Assembly: GCF_026213295.1 (NCBI RefSeq)
Contig: NC_079420.1
Coordinates: 14,822,789-14,886,788 of the forward strand
DNA: 64,000 nucleotides
From: Gadus chalcogrammus
Lineage: Eukaryota > Chordata > Actinopteri > Gadiformes > Gadidae
Reading direction: 5' to 3'
Position numbers and translations under genes: made by a program. The notes beneath the pieces are model-generated. The model did no database searches. It saw only the letters and a list, made by a program, of their open reading frames with translations, and was not told the origin of the DNA. Numbering within the stretch: the first letter of the stretch is position 1; each line of letters starts with the position of its first letter. Positions 10,101-37,356 of the stretch are shown here, one piece after another.

Positions 10101-13100
10101 ACCAACCTGCAGGACCCAGGTCTGACACCAGCTGGCCTTTCATTTGTCATTTCACGCTGAAACACTCCCTACCCCAGTGTCGCTGTGGGAGCCGCAGGGC
10201 TGACCCGCACTGTGTGTCCCCAGGTGTGCTCGGATGTCCACGGAGCTGCCTGCACGCCATCCTGAGTCTGCTGCAGCGCGGCAGCGAGAAGAGGTCCGGC
10301 CCGGTGCTCAGCCAGCAGGCCCCTCACCTAGCTGAGCTCTGCTACCAGGTACCGCCGACATAAAGAACCTCGTCACATGTGGAGCTTTGTTTGGCATCCG
10401 TCTGGAGCGGGCCTGTCGAGGATGTAGTCAAAGGATATATGAGCGTTTTTAAATTGAGGGTGATCTGTGTGCCTCCTTGAAGGTGATCTACCAGCTGTGT
10501 GCCTGTTCGGACACGTCAGGGCCCACCATGCGCTACCTGAGGACCAGCCAGGACTTCCTGTTCTCTCACCTGCAGCACATGCCCTTTTCCCTGCCAAGTG
10601 AGGCCAAACTCCCACCTTCCTCCCGGCTCCATTCACATTACCCATGTATCCTGTCGATCCGGGTCAGTTGTGTAAGACCTGTCCCTGGTTTGTCCCTCGG
10701 CCGGCTCTCTCTCTTTCTCTCTCTCTCTATCAGGCAACCAGATCGCTGCTCTCTCCCAGATGTCGTGGCTGATGAAGACGGCGGCCATCGAGCTGCGAAT
10801 GACCTCCCTCAACCGCCAGCGCTCGCACACACAGCGCCTCGTGAGCCTGCTGCTGGACGACCAGCCCCCCACACAGCACACCGGTACGCCCCCACGCACG
10901 CTCCCTCGTGCACATACAGCACACTAGTACGTACACATACACAGCAAACAGGTATGCTCACGCTCACTCTCACACATACTCATTCAGCACACTGGTACGC
11001 ACACAGCACATGGTACGTTCACACGCACGTATAACACACGGTACGCACATGTTGAGACGCACACCTACACACAAACACCGACTTCCACAATCAGCCAGTC
11101 AATACCGTTGTCACCTGTAACCCCTTACTTTCTCCTCGTAGTTGATGGAGAGCTGGGAATGGAGGAAGAGACCAGATCAGTCTGCGGCTTTCTCCATTTC
11201 GACACAGCCTCAAAAGGTGTGCAGCACTTTGGCTCACTGCAATGATTATATTTGTAGCTTTTATTCTGTAAAACCACAGTTTATTCCTTCCCGATAACAA
11301 CAACTCGTCTGTCATGGTTCCCAGTGCGCAGGAAGCTGCTGTGTGTACTGGACGCCATCGAGTTCAGCCAGGACATCCCAGACCTGCTGCAGCTCGACTT
11401 CTTTGAGCGCGCTCAGATCGAGCTGGTGATCACCAACTGTGAGCACGTCAACGAGCAGGGACACACGGTCTGCAACGTCAAGGTGAGGGATCCCTTGACA
11501 AGAAGTTGTTTCGCTTTGAAGATAGAAACTAATGCAATGTGACCTGTACTGATTCAATATGTACATGTCGGTCATAGCTGTTACATCGCGTGCTGGTTGC
11601 TGAAGTGAACGCCCTTCAAGGAATGGCCGCCATTGGTCAGAGGCCACTTTTGATGGAGGTGAGTGAATAACTGCTGAGCCTCCAGCATTATCCCGCAGTC
11701 ACAAGCAGAGCTGCAGCATAGTTTCATTATTAATTCATCTCATCTTCAAGTCAGTTTAAATGCAAATTGACTTAAAAAACGACACTACCAGGCATTAGTG
11801 CTGCGATTCCATTGGCCTAGAAACCTTACGTCTAAGTGCATCTATGGAGCTTCCTCACTTGAGACGGGCTGTACTTTTGGCTCGTCGTAAAAGTAGCCTC
11901 AGTTTACCTCCGTTTAGAAGTAGCTTAAGCTACACCAGCCGCTGACTCAGTTTAGAAGTAGCTTAAGCTACAACAGCCACTGACTCCGTTTAGAAGTAGC
12001 TTAAGCTACATACACCGCTGACTCCGTTTAGAAGTAGCTTAAGCTACACCCGCCGCTGACCCCGTTTCCCGCGGTGCATCCAGGAGGTGAACTCCATCCT
12101 GCAGCAGGTGGTGGAGAGAAACCACGTGCGCCGCAGCCTGAACGCCAAGCGCCACGCCCTGCAGTCCTGGAGGGGCCTGGTGGAGACGCTGCTGACCGCC
12201 TGCCCCGCCGACCTCATACCGCCGGACGACCGGCAGCTCATCATCAGAGACCTGCTGCTGGACCTGCACGACAAGGCACGCAGCAGGCCTGTTGGGGGGG
12301 GGGGGGGGCGTGCAGAGGAAGAGGGGGGACGGTGGGATGGGTGATGGCTTCAGGAGGAGGTGGGATGAGGGATGGCTTCAGGAGGAGGTGGTATTGTGGG
12401 ATGAGAGATACTTCAGGAGGAGGTGGGACAGTGGGATGAGAGATACTTCAGGAGGAGGTGGGACAGTGGGATGAGAGATACTTCAGGAGGAGGTGGGACA
12501 GTGGGATGAGGGATGGCTTCAGGAGGAGGTGGTATTGTGGGATGAGAGATACTTCAGGAGGAGGTTTGGGGGTATTTAGGGGGGAGCTGGAGGTATTTCT
12601 GAACCTGGTGAACTAAATGGTGTCAATGTGAATGCAGTCAGAAATGCTCATTCATTTTTCTTCATAGATACAGTATCCAACAACCACTGAAGGAAAGATG
12701 GAGCGTACAGAAACAAGCTAATGAGCCGCTTTTAGGAACCATAGCTTGCGTATGAATGTGTTTGTGCAGAAGGTGATCTGACCCCCCCCCCCCCCCCCGT
12801 GCTCTCCAGGTGTTATCGGAGGATGCTGCAGGAGAGCTGATGCCCATCGTGGCGGGGGCGGTCTTCACGCTGGCGGCCCAGCTCAGCCAGTCCATCCTTT
12901 CGGAGCAGCAGCAGGGGGTGGGGCTGGACGGGGACGGGTCCTCGGGCTTCGCCTCCATCGCCAACTCCGCCCTGCACCTCATCCTCCGCAAGATGCTGGA
13001 CTTCATCCTCTGCACGGGTCAGGAACCTTCTGCTGTTGTTGGTCCAGAAAATAAATCAACAATCACAACATCAGCACGTTTCTATCTGTCACCTAAAAGA

Positions 13101-16100
13101 CAACCCTTTGTTTACCTGTCATGTCTAGCTTTTTGATGTTATATATATATATTTTTTTAATCGAAACAATAATATAAAAAATATCAAATTTCAATCCCAT
13201 TTTTGATGTTAAACTCAAATTTTATTGTTGATTCAGTAAGAAGGGCAATCATAAGCGATTAGCAGCAATACTGCAGAGTGTGAATCCAGAGGCACGTGAC
13301 TACCCGGCGGTCTACTTACCACCTCTCCCTCCCCCTTCAGGCGGGGGCTTCCAGCGCCTGCGAGCCCACCTGTATGGCGCTCTGCTCTACTACCTCCAGA
13401 TGGCCCAGAAGCCAGAGGAGCCCGACACGCTACAGACAGGTACAGTAGAGTAGACACTCTTCAGCAGTTTCAAACCATGTCTCAGGTAAAGGCAAATAAC
13501 GATGGACAAAAACGACCAACATTATAACTAACCTTCCCCTGCTCCTATGCGTCCATAATAGTGACGTCATTGTGATGAATGATTTGCAATCCATGCCCTT
13601 TAAATCAATGATTGAAGCTTGTTAAGAGACGGTCTGACCTTTGACCCCTGCTGACCTCACCGCTCTCTCTCCCTCCACCAGGGAAGTCCATGTGGGAGCG
13701 CCTGACCGCCCCAGAGGACAGCTTCTCCAAGCTGCAGAGGGAGAACCTGTCCATCATCGAGAGCTACGGCACCGCCCTGATGGAGGTGGTGTGCCGGGAC
13801 GCCTGCGACGGGCACGAGATAGGCCGGGTATGAGCCCCACCCGCCATTCCCACCCACCAGCCTCACTTACCCTGCAGCGACGCCCCTCATTGGTCCTTGC
13901 TGGGGTTGATGGGAAGTCCCAGTCCCAGAGATAATTATTTTAATAATAATAACGCATTTAACTGAAGTGCTTTCCTCCATACTCAAAGACCCTTTACATC
14001 AGCGGTCCCCAACCCCCGGTCCGCGGACCGGTACCGGTGCGTGGGTCATTTGGTACCGGTCCGCAGAGAAAGATTATTATTATTATTTTATTTTATTTTT
14101 TTATTTTTTTATTTTTTATTTTTTTTTATTCACTTCGCAATACTTTCACTCTTTTACATGCAATAAGTCTATATGCAGTTGTTAGATTGCATATAACATG
14201 TTTGCATTTTTGGCAACCTCTGCGCAACATAACCCCCCCCCCCCCCCCCGGTCCGTGAAACTTTTCGGAGAATCATACCGGTCCTTCATGCTGAAAAGGT
14301 TGGGGACCCCTGCTTTACATGATAAGACATCAAATACAGAATTAATAAACAACGAGCGCCATATCAATAAATGGTCATGAAAACCTTTTAAAAGCATCTA
14401 GATGAAGGGAGAGGGGGGAAGAGTCTTAGGGGTGATTTTTGTGATGGACGAATGGGGGTGGCTCAATCAGTGCTGGGTCACCTGTGGATCAACATATATT
14501 TTTATAATACAATCTTATCCATCAAGTTTAGAATGCTGCGTACCCAAACCACACCGGGCTTTAAACAGAATGGTCCAGCGGGCCCGGGCCTCATGTCTCT
14601 GCTCGCTGCTCCCCGTTAGATGCTGGCCCTGGCGGTGCTGGACCGCATCCTGTCCATCGACCGGCAGAGCCAGTGGCTGCTGTACCTGTGCAACAGCGGC
14701 TACCTGAGGGTGCTGGTGGAGAGCCTGCGGCAGGACGACGGGGCGCTGCAGGGCCTGCTCACGCCCCAGCCGCCGCTCCTCAAGCCCCTGTACATCTACG
14801 AGAGCAAGATGGTGAGGCTGAGCACGCACACGCTCAGTCCCCCCGCATGCAGGCACTCACACGCATGCGCTTAATTGTCTTGTCTTGGATGTGTGTGATT
14901 AAACCGTGTGTGTGATTAAACCGTGTCCAATAGCCACAGTCAGCTATGCTAAATTCAAGAGAAACGTCTTGGACCCTAAAAGTGTCTGTGTGTGTGTGCA
15001 GGCCTTGCTGACTCGCGTGGCCAAGACGAGCGAGGGTGCGGTGGAACTGCTGCGCTGCGGCCTGGTGGCCCAGCTGATGGAGTGCCAGGTGTACGACATG
15101 CTCCCGGACAGCGACGCACACAGGTCAGGGGACGGCGCTCACACACCTGTGCTCTTGGCACTCAGACCACGTGCATGTGTCCCTCTGCTGTAAAGACTCC
15201 ATGGAGAGGCTTGCACTGATCCTCATCTCTAGAAAGCTTTACATAAATCTGTTGACGGTGTGCAGGTGATATTGAAGCGCTGTAAATTGAGAGTAATTAG
15301 TTTGAAATGGCCGAGCCAATCCAGCCCCCAGGCCATCTCTTTCACGATGGTCTTTGGGGAAGTCATATTGTCTGTCAGTCACAGGTTGTTTGTTTCACAA
15401 CATTACGTTCTGCTCTCAGATCCAACATAAAGCACCTTTTTAATGACGCGTGTCCATTTCTGTTAAATTGTAACTGGCGTTTAGCGAGGCGCTTCAGTTG
15501 AACTGTGTCTGAAACAAGGCTCTCTCTGTATGCCAGGGTCATGAGGGACCCGTCAGGGTTCATCCCTAGCCCGCTGGACCGCTACCGCCAGATCCTTCTG
15601 CCCGCGCTCAGGCTGTTCCAGATCATCCTGACGTCCACCACCATGAACCACCAGCAGGGGGCACCACAGGTATGCAGAGACACAGCTCATAAGGTCATAA
15701 TGTATCCCTGGGACAAATACCTATGCATGATTTTACCTTTTATAAATAATAACCTTTTGGTGCAAAATGTTATGACATTCATTAAATGTCGTTTGTGCTA
15801 TTTACACCTACATTTGCAAAAAAAACATTTGTTACCTAAGGGGAGAGCTCTTTAAGCAGCAATTTGCTAAATGTGCATGTTTGTGTGTGTGTGTGTGTGT
15901 GTGCAGGTCCTTCAGTGGCTGATCGTCCATGCAGACACCATCCAGTCTCTGCTGCGCTGTCAGGAGCTCAGCATGGGGGCCTTGCAGGAGCTCTCTCTGC
16001 TCACAGGCATCATCAGCAAGACGGCCCTACCAGGTACCTGCTGCAGTCAGCATCCCACTGATCCGCCGCTCTGCCCTCACCTGGGGCCGGACAGACGACT

Positions 16101-19100
16101 GGAGACTGTGGCTTCATGTCTTACTTTTCTTTTTCATCCCATTTTCAATGGTCTCCATTTACCGTGTATAATAAATATTGGCGAGGAAAACAAGGTTTAC
16201 TATTATGGCTACGATGACCAAACAGGCGGTGGTTGTACAGTTGTGATGACGATGGCTCGTGTGTGTTCCAGGAGTCCTCAAGCTGAGCGGGGAGGTCCAC
16301 AGCGCTGTGGTGATGGAGTTCCAGGGTCACATCAACAGGTTCCAGGTGGGTTTCTGCCCCTGCTCGTGCTGAATTGCCAGTATAGTCAAAAATGCTCGTC
16401 CCTCCGGACCTCAGATTCAATGCTAATGCACGTATACATCCACACTACTCCAGACCCATGGTTCCTCTCACTAAGCCGGTGTAGCGCGTTGACGTGACGT
16501 TCAACAAAGGGCCCACCAAGCTAAAAACATCAACTTGTGGTCATCCTTTATCGTTAGTATGTTGGGGGAGTTGCCATGATTTACTTTCCTTCATCCTACA
16601 TTTCTGACTCAGACTTAACAACTCTACTGAGCTCTTCAGATGACTGATTTTCTCTAGGTGGGGGGGCAAGACATGTGTGTGGGGGGGGGGGGGGGGGGCG
16701 TGTTGATGAATGTTGTGTGTTGTCTCATTTGTGTATGTGTAACTGTTTTCTATATGTCTATCGGTTTGTTGCATAAATCGTTAAATAAAAAATGTATCAC
16801 AAAAAACAACAAGGGGCCCACCTGACCCTCGGTGGTCCCGGTGAGCAGCGCTCAGAGCCGTCATTAACCCGTGTCTCCGCAGCGCATGTGCCTGTCTCTG
16901 CTGGGCCGGCTGGCCGGGGGCGAGCGGGAGAGGCTGCTGAAGCAGGCGGAGGCTGCGGCCCCCGGAGACCCCGCGGAGAGGAGGGAGGAGATGGAGGTGG
17001 CCATGCAGCAGGTCAGAGGGGAGGAGCCCCAGGGGGCAGGGGCCGGCTCTGGGAGGGTTGAGAGGATGCAAGAGGGTCGGTCGTGGCGTGCCTGCTCGTG
17101 TTCATAGGGAGCGACCTTGTTGCGGAGGGGTCATGCAGGCTGTTCCTTCCTGAAGACCTTCCTAGATGACATTTGGAGCGTACTCAATGTGGTGTTGGGG
17201 TGATAGAGAGAAGGCTCAACCAGTTACTGGAAGACATTTGCATATTTATTTTATTTAAGCTTTATTTATTCATGGAAGGCCATTGGGAGCAGGCTCATTT
17301 TTCCTGATGTAACATAAAAATAAATAAATGGAAAATTGATAAATAAATGGATAAATGGGGCAATAAGAAAGCTATTTAAAACGAGAGCAATCCTTATTTA
17401 ATTCAACTTTAATCTCCCCATGAACGTCTCAATTGAGATGTTGAATATCCATAAAAACATGCATAAAGTACAAAGCTTGGTGTAATAAAACTACATTTAA
17501 TGACTGTAAGGAACACCGTTCATCTTGGACCCATTTGGTATGGTCACCAGCTCTCCAGTTCCTCCCTGCGGTCGCTGAGCTCACGGTGCCGCTCTGTATT
17601 CACAGGTGTGTGCCAACATCATGGAGTACTGCCAGACCCTGCTGCTGCAGAGCTCGGCGCAGGCCCAGTTCACCATCTGCCTCTTCAGCCCGTCTGGCAG
17701 CGAGCCGGCTGGCAGGGACGGAGCGCGAGCAGGTCAGCCTCAAGGAGGCCCGTCAGGGGGCCAGAGGGAGGGCGGGGGAGGCAGGGGTCACCAGCACGGG
17801 GCCTTGGAAGGAGTGCTACAGTCATGAAGCAAGGGACCGTTACATAGCTGTTATAAATACTATGTCTTCCACGACGAGTACATCAATCATGTGATTGTTT
17901 TAGGGCAGCAACGGATATTTGGTATTTCCGTCAAAGGGATTGATTATCAGATACACTTATTGGTATCCAACCTTTTACGTTATTCTCCAAAGTTCTTCTG
18001 ATGTGTAATCTTTTAACCCTCAAGAGAATAAGGCCCAATCCCATGTCTACCCCTTACCCTTACCCCTCCCCCTTGTTTTGAAGGGGTAAGGGGAAGGGCT
18101 TACTCCTTCTCCTTACCCCTTACCCTTGCCCCTTCAAAACAAGGGGGTAAGGGGTAGAAATGGGATTGGGCCTAAATGAATTCAGATTCCCTTCATCTCT
18201 CGCTGGATCTCCGGTGCTCCAAACCGTCCATTGATCCCGGGTTGTCTTTCTGGGACAGACCTCTCGTCCACGCTGCCGGCGGCCGCCTCCTCGCGGGTGC
18301 CCAGCCTGGGCCTGGTGCTGTACCTGCTGAAGAGCAGCGCTGCCGACTTCTCCCGCTTCCACCAGAGCCACCGCCAGAGCCTCAGCAAGCTGCAGGGCCT
18401 GGCCCAGCTGCCCCCCGAGGAGCTGAAGGAGGTGAGCCGGACATATGACCGAGGGTCAGAGATCCTGAAACGAAGCATACGGCATATTGTTGTCTATGGT
18501 GATGCTGAACAGCATTGTGTGTGTATGTGCTTGCGCTCTGCAGCTGTGCCAGGGGCTGGTGTCAGGCCCTGGAGGCGTGGACAAGATCTCATCGGTCCAG
18601 AGGAGCCTGCTCGCCAAGAGGCGCCTGGTCCAGCTCATCAACAACCGAGCTAAGCTGCTGGCCCTCTGCTCCTGTATCCTTCATCACACTCTGCCTAGCA
18701 CCCAGCCTGTGGGTCCACTGCCAACCACAGGCTGGGGCCACACTTTGAGCCAGGACTCTAGGGCCAGACTCGGTCCTCGTCTGCATTATGTAATGTAGTT
18801 CAACATGACTTTTCTTCCTCTTGAGACAGATGTTCCCCCCCCCCTTCTGTTCCGGATGCTTATGTGCAGTTATTAGGTCTACAGTTTACTGCTTCAGCAC
18901 CTGTGAACGACTGCTGAAGCATGTCGCAAATTCAAATATTTTCAGGGTCGCTTGAAGTTTGAGCTGTCAATCCAACCGTTGCAACACCTTGACTTGGGTT
19001 CGCTCAGATGTCATTGAAACCTGCCTATTTGTGTTGTGGCGCCACCTAGAGTACTACCTGATGTACTGCACCCCGTCGGACCCCAAGAATGCCCTGTTGC

Positions 19101-20539
19101 CTGGAGCGAGCTCATTCAGATCTCGCTTTGCCGATGGTAAGAAGAGTCTAGAGTCAGTCTAGAGAAAGATCAAAGCTTTACATTTAGTCATAGGGAAAAT
19201 ACTGGGCTCTACTTCAAAGTTTCCTTGGAATTATTAGATCACCGTGCTAGTGTGTGATTATCTTCACCTTCATTTGTTGTTGTAGACTCCTTGCAAGGAA
19301 GTGGGCGTGGCCTGGGTTTGTCCAGAGTCAGCCAGCAGGATCTCGATCAGGTAGGAAGAAAAAGGGTGATGTGTGTGTAGTGGTTTATGTTGATGTGTGT
19401 GACGGTTGATGATGCGTGTGGTGGTTGATGGTGTGTGGTGGTTGATGGTGTGTGGTGGTTGATGGTGTGTGGTGGTTGATAATGTGTATGTGTATGGTTG
19501 AAGTGTGATGGTTGATGGTGTGTGTGTGTGGTGGTTGATAATGTGTGTGTGTGTGTGTGATGGTTGATGGTGTGTGTGTGGTGGTTGATAATGTGTGTGT
19601 GTGTGATGGTTGATGGTGTGTGTGTGGTGGTTGATAATGTGTATGTGTGTGGTTGAAGTGTGATGGTTGATGGTGTGTGTGTGGTGGTTGATAATGTGTG
19701 TGTGTGTGATGGTTGATGGTGTGTGTGTGGTGGTTGATGATGGTGTGTGGTGGTTGATAATATGTGTGTGTGGTTGATGTGTGATGGTTGATGGTGGTTG
19801 ATAATGTGTGGTGGTTGATGGTGTGTGTGGTGGTTCATAATGTGTGTGGTGGTTGATAATGTGTGTGTGTGGTTGATGTGTGATGGTTGATGGTGTGTGT
19901 GTGTGGTGGTTGATAATGTGTGTGTGTGTGATGGTTGATGGTGTGTGTGTGGTGGTTGATGATGGTGTGTGGTGGTTGATAATGTGTGTGTGTGGTTGAT
20001 GTGTGATGGTTGATGGTGGTGTGTGGTGGTTGATAATATGTGTGTGTGGTTGATGTGTGATGGTTGATGGTGGTTGATAATGTGTGTGGTGGTTGACGGT
20101 GTGTGTGGTGGTTGATAATGTGTGTGGTGGTTGATAATGTGTGTGGTTGATGGTGTGTGTGGTGGTTCATAATGTGTGTGGTGGTTGATAATGTGTGTGT
20201 GTGGTTGATGTGTGATGGTTGATGGTGGTGTGTGGTGGTTGATAATATGTGTGTGTGGTTGATGTGTGATGGTTGATGGTGGTTGATAATGTGTGTGGTG
20301 GTTGACGGTGTGTGTGGTGGTTGATAATGTGTGTGGTGGTTGATAATGTGTGTGGTTGATGGTGTGTGTGTTGCTCTGGGGTCCAGCTCCAGGCGGACAT
20401 GGCAGCGGGCTTCGGGGAGGCTCTCCAGAGGAAGCTGCTGGAGGTGGAGGGTCTGTACGGGGAGGTCCGCTCCCGCTACACCTTCATCCAGGCCCTGGTC
20501 CGAAGGATCCGCGGCCTCCTCCGACGCACCAAGAGCTGA
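1176..20539 (+). CDS. nup205: Nucleoporin NUP205, complete, 42 coding exons
   Basis: NUP205 is a large alpha-helical solenoid scaffold of the nuclear pore inner ring, binding NUP93 and NUP35. The first ATG gives MAAQMAVNSGASLWGP, aligning with the vertebrate N-terminus. Exons: 1176-1203, 1799-1941, 2066-2237, 2366-2510, 3061-3220, 3375-3603, 4916-5080, 5184-5359, 5510-5626, 5911-6048, 6176-6326, 6689-6897, 7234-7416, 7691-7741, 7990-8199, 8544-8781, 9089-9278, 9392-9512, 9637-9718, 9955-10119, 10224-10348, 10483-10597, 10734-10883, 11142-11216, 11325-11482, 11578-11658, 12084-12275, 12810-13017, 13341-13439, 13682-13827, 14620-14811, 15002-15123, 15537-15669, 15907-16033, 16272-16345, 16883-17011, 17606-17732, 18259-18431, 18544-18673, 19008-19136, 19286-19350, 20387-20539. 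They sum to 5976 nt, an exact multiple of three (1991 aa; human is about 2012). Conserved landmarks include SENARLALCEHPQWTP (exon 13), QLCACSDTSGPTMRYLRTSQ (exon 22) and the C-terminus FIQALVRRIRGLLRR. Introns 8 and 27 use GC donors. No frameshift or stop was met, so the gene appears functional. Confidence 0.96.
2511..2628 (+). repeat. Imperfect triplicate that includes the exon-4 donor
   Basis: Three related units begin at 2511, 2545 and 2585, each with a gtaacc/gtgacc start and a shared tatacttyggtgat-like core. The first copy is the actual exon-4 donor (2511), so the splice donor itself seems to have been duplicated into the intron. Confidence 0.6.
3852..4377. mobile_element. Inner element with 17-bp inverted repeats nested in the hAT-like element
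   Basis: GGGCTGAATCCGAATAC at 3852-3868 is matched exactly in inverted orientation at 4361-4377. Between them are a short palindrome (3909-3936, CCGTACTACAC arms) and a 175-bp module (4054-4228) that reappears in intron 15. No clear target duplication was found, so this may be an internal inverted repeat of the outer element rather than an independent insertion. Confidence 0.65.
4054..4228. repeat. Shared ~170-bp module, copy 1
   Basis: The stretch from gttttccgtcttg to cgttaccagac is, by eye, identical to 8270-8436 apart from an 8-base insertion in its T/A-rich centre (175 versus 167 bp). It is followed here by a palindrome that repeats its last bases in inverted form (4219-4242). Confidence 0.9.
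5360..5509 (+). other. nup205: GC-AG intron 8 of nup205
   Basis: Exon 8 must end at AAG (5359) to keep the conserved ALMPIK/VKQLRNRADEDAR junction. The next bases are gcaagt, the preferred context for the minor GC-AG intron class, and the acceptor is ctctgcag at 5502-5509. No GT lies at a position that preserves the protein without an insertion. Confidence 0.85.
8245..8475. mobile_element. MITE with ~21-bp inverted repeats in nup205 intron 15
   Basis: The element begins AAGGTCCCATGGCATGCC and ends with the inverted match at 8455-8475, 20 of 21 positions agreeing. TTA on each side (8242-8244, 8476-8478) fits the 3-bp TWA duplication of PIF/Harbinger elements; a TTAA piggyBac reading is also possible. 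It fills most of the 344-bp intron and carries copy 2 of the shared module in its centre. Confidence 0.8.
8270..8436. repeat. Shared ~170-bp module, copy 2
   Basis: Same sequence and orientation as 4054-4228, but lacking 8 bases in the tacttaa region. The flanks are unrelated to those of copy 1. Confidence 0.9.
11912..12063. repeat. 38-bp minisatellite, four units, palindromic core
   Basis: Units start at 11912, 11950, 11988 and 12026, an exact 38-bp period in intron 26. Each contains the perfect 14-bp palindrome GTAGCTTAAGCTAC. A diverged partial copy lies just upstream. Confidence 0.9.
12276..12809 (+). other. nup205: Probable GC-AG intron 27 of nup205
   Basis: Exon 27 ends ...LHDK at AAG (12275) followed by gcacgc; exon 28 resumes VLSEDAAGELMP. 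A GT 15 bases downstream (12291) would add five residues in frame but has a poor donor context. The intron also holds a G-run (12294-12308), a purine-rich minisatellite and an uninterrupted C-run just before the acceptor (12782-12798). Confidence 0.65.
12330..12566. repeat. Purine-rich minisatellite in nup205 intron 27
   Basis: Repeated units built on cttcaggaggaggtggg followed by acagtgggatgagagata or a variant, period about 35 bp, preceded by a run of about 15 G (12294-12308). Confidence 0.85.
14000..14312. mobile_element. hAT-family non-autonomous element in nup205 intron 30
   Basis: Ends CAGCGGTCCCCAACC and, inverted, CAGGGGTCCCCAACC (14 of 15 match). A perfect 8-bp duplication CTTTACAT flanks it at 13992-13999 and 14313-14320. 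The interior has GGACCGGTACCGG motifs near the left end, a long T/A-rich stretch and a C-run at 14233-14250. No coding capacity. Confidence 0.9.
18032..18172. mobile_element. Foldback MITE in nup205 intron 37
   Basis: A 141-bp element starts GGCCCAATCCCATG and ends CATTTCTACC-type sequence inverted (...ATGGGATTGGGCC), so almost the whole element folds on itself through CCCTTACCC-rich arms. TAA flanks both ends (18029-18031, 18173-18175), a 3-bp TWA duplication typical of PIF/Harbinger-derived MITEs. Confidence 0.8.
19372..20370. repeat. ~1-kb GTGTGTGGTGGTTGAT-type tandem array in the last nup205 intron
   Basis: The array alternates (TG)n blocks with ggttgat/ggttgataat motifs. A longer block starting near 20022 is repeated after about 209 bp (gataatatg at 20032 and 20241), so there is higher-order structure. 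It ends about 16 bp before the acceptor of the final coding exon (20387). Confidence 0.9.
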
Positions 20540-20960
20540 GGTCTCTGGGGGGATAGGCACACACTGACGGACACTGAGACCACCGCTCGGCTCTTTATTC
20601 AACACGCTCTCTGAAGCGCAGAGGAACCACCCCCGCCTACACCAGTGGAGGCCCGACTGCCATGGAGCGTTTTTCTGGCGCTGAGCAACAACCTTTGAAC
20701 CTGTGCTCTTTAGTATTATATCATGCATCTTATGTGTGTGTGGGATTCCAGACGAGATAATTAAATGACTTGATGTGATTAAGTGCTATGCAGCTTGCAC
20801 GTATCAAGCATGCGTATGAAAAATAACTAACTGAACAGAGTTGACGTTTAACTTGACGTGCGACCATTTGTTATCGCTTCTGGTATGATTGCTATTGTGG
20901 TTTATATATTTGTGTATTTTTCTTTCTTTTGGAAATAAACTTTAAAATGGATTAACTGCT
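20540..20960 (+). other. nup205: nup205 3' UTR with poly(A) signal
   Basis: The TGA at 20537-20539 is followed by about 420 bases of AT-richer sequence. A canonical AATAAA lies at 20934-20939, preceded by a T-rich stretch. The cleavage site is estimated, not seen. Confidence 0.7.
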
Positions 20961-36997
<16,037 letters not shown>

Positions 36998-37002
36998 CTG
37001 GG

Positions 37003-37004
<2 letters not shown>

Positions 37005-37081
<77 letters not shown>

Positions 37082-37092
37082 AGGGAGAGGGA

Positions 37093-37157
<65 letters not shown>
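37005..37157. repeat. (GA)n forming the pyrimidine tract of an fgd4 acceptor
   Basis: About 150 bp of GA with GGGAGA interruptions. On the minus strand it is a CT tract ending in ccccccag at the acceptor for exon 36997. Confidence 0.95.
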
Positions 37158-37158
<1 letters not shown>

Positions 37159-37278
37159 TTTATAATTAGTTTTGTCAATTGTATCTTATTTGACTTTTGT
37201 GCTTTGGCAATGGAAATGTTTTTTGAATCATGAGAGTTTTTTGTTTCACATCAAGGCGGTAGGGCAGTCATGCATAAT

Positions 37279-37286
<8 letters not shown>

Positions 37287-37353
<67 letters not shown>
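37287..37353. repeat. (GA)n microsatellite
   Basis: Uninterrupted GA run of about 33 units. Confidence 0.96.

Positions 37354-37356
<3 letters not shown>

Larger units (their letters stand above)
1204..19285. other. Introns of nup205 longer than 300 bp in which nothing was recognised
   Basis: Introns at 1204-1798, 6327-6688, 6898-7233, 8782-9088, 13018-13340, 15124-15536, 17012-17605 and 18674-19007 show no gene, RNA or clear mobile element by eye. Intron 16346-16882 holds a G-run at 16681-16698. Introns with identifiable content are listed separately. Confidence 0.5.

Noticed and set aside
19347..20728. Long minus-strand ORFs rich in Thr/His/Asn
   Set aside because: Translation of the GTGTGTGGTGGTTGAT tandem array; low complexity only.
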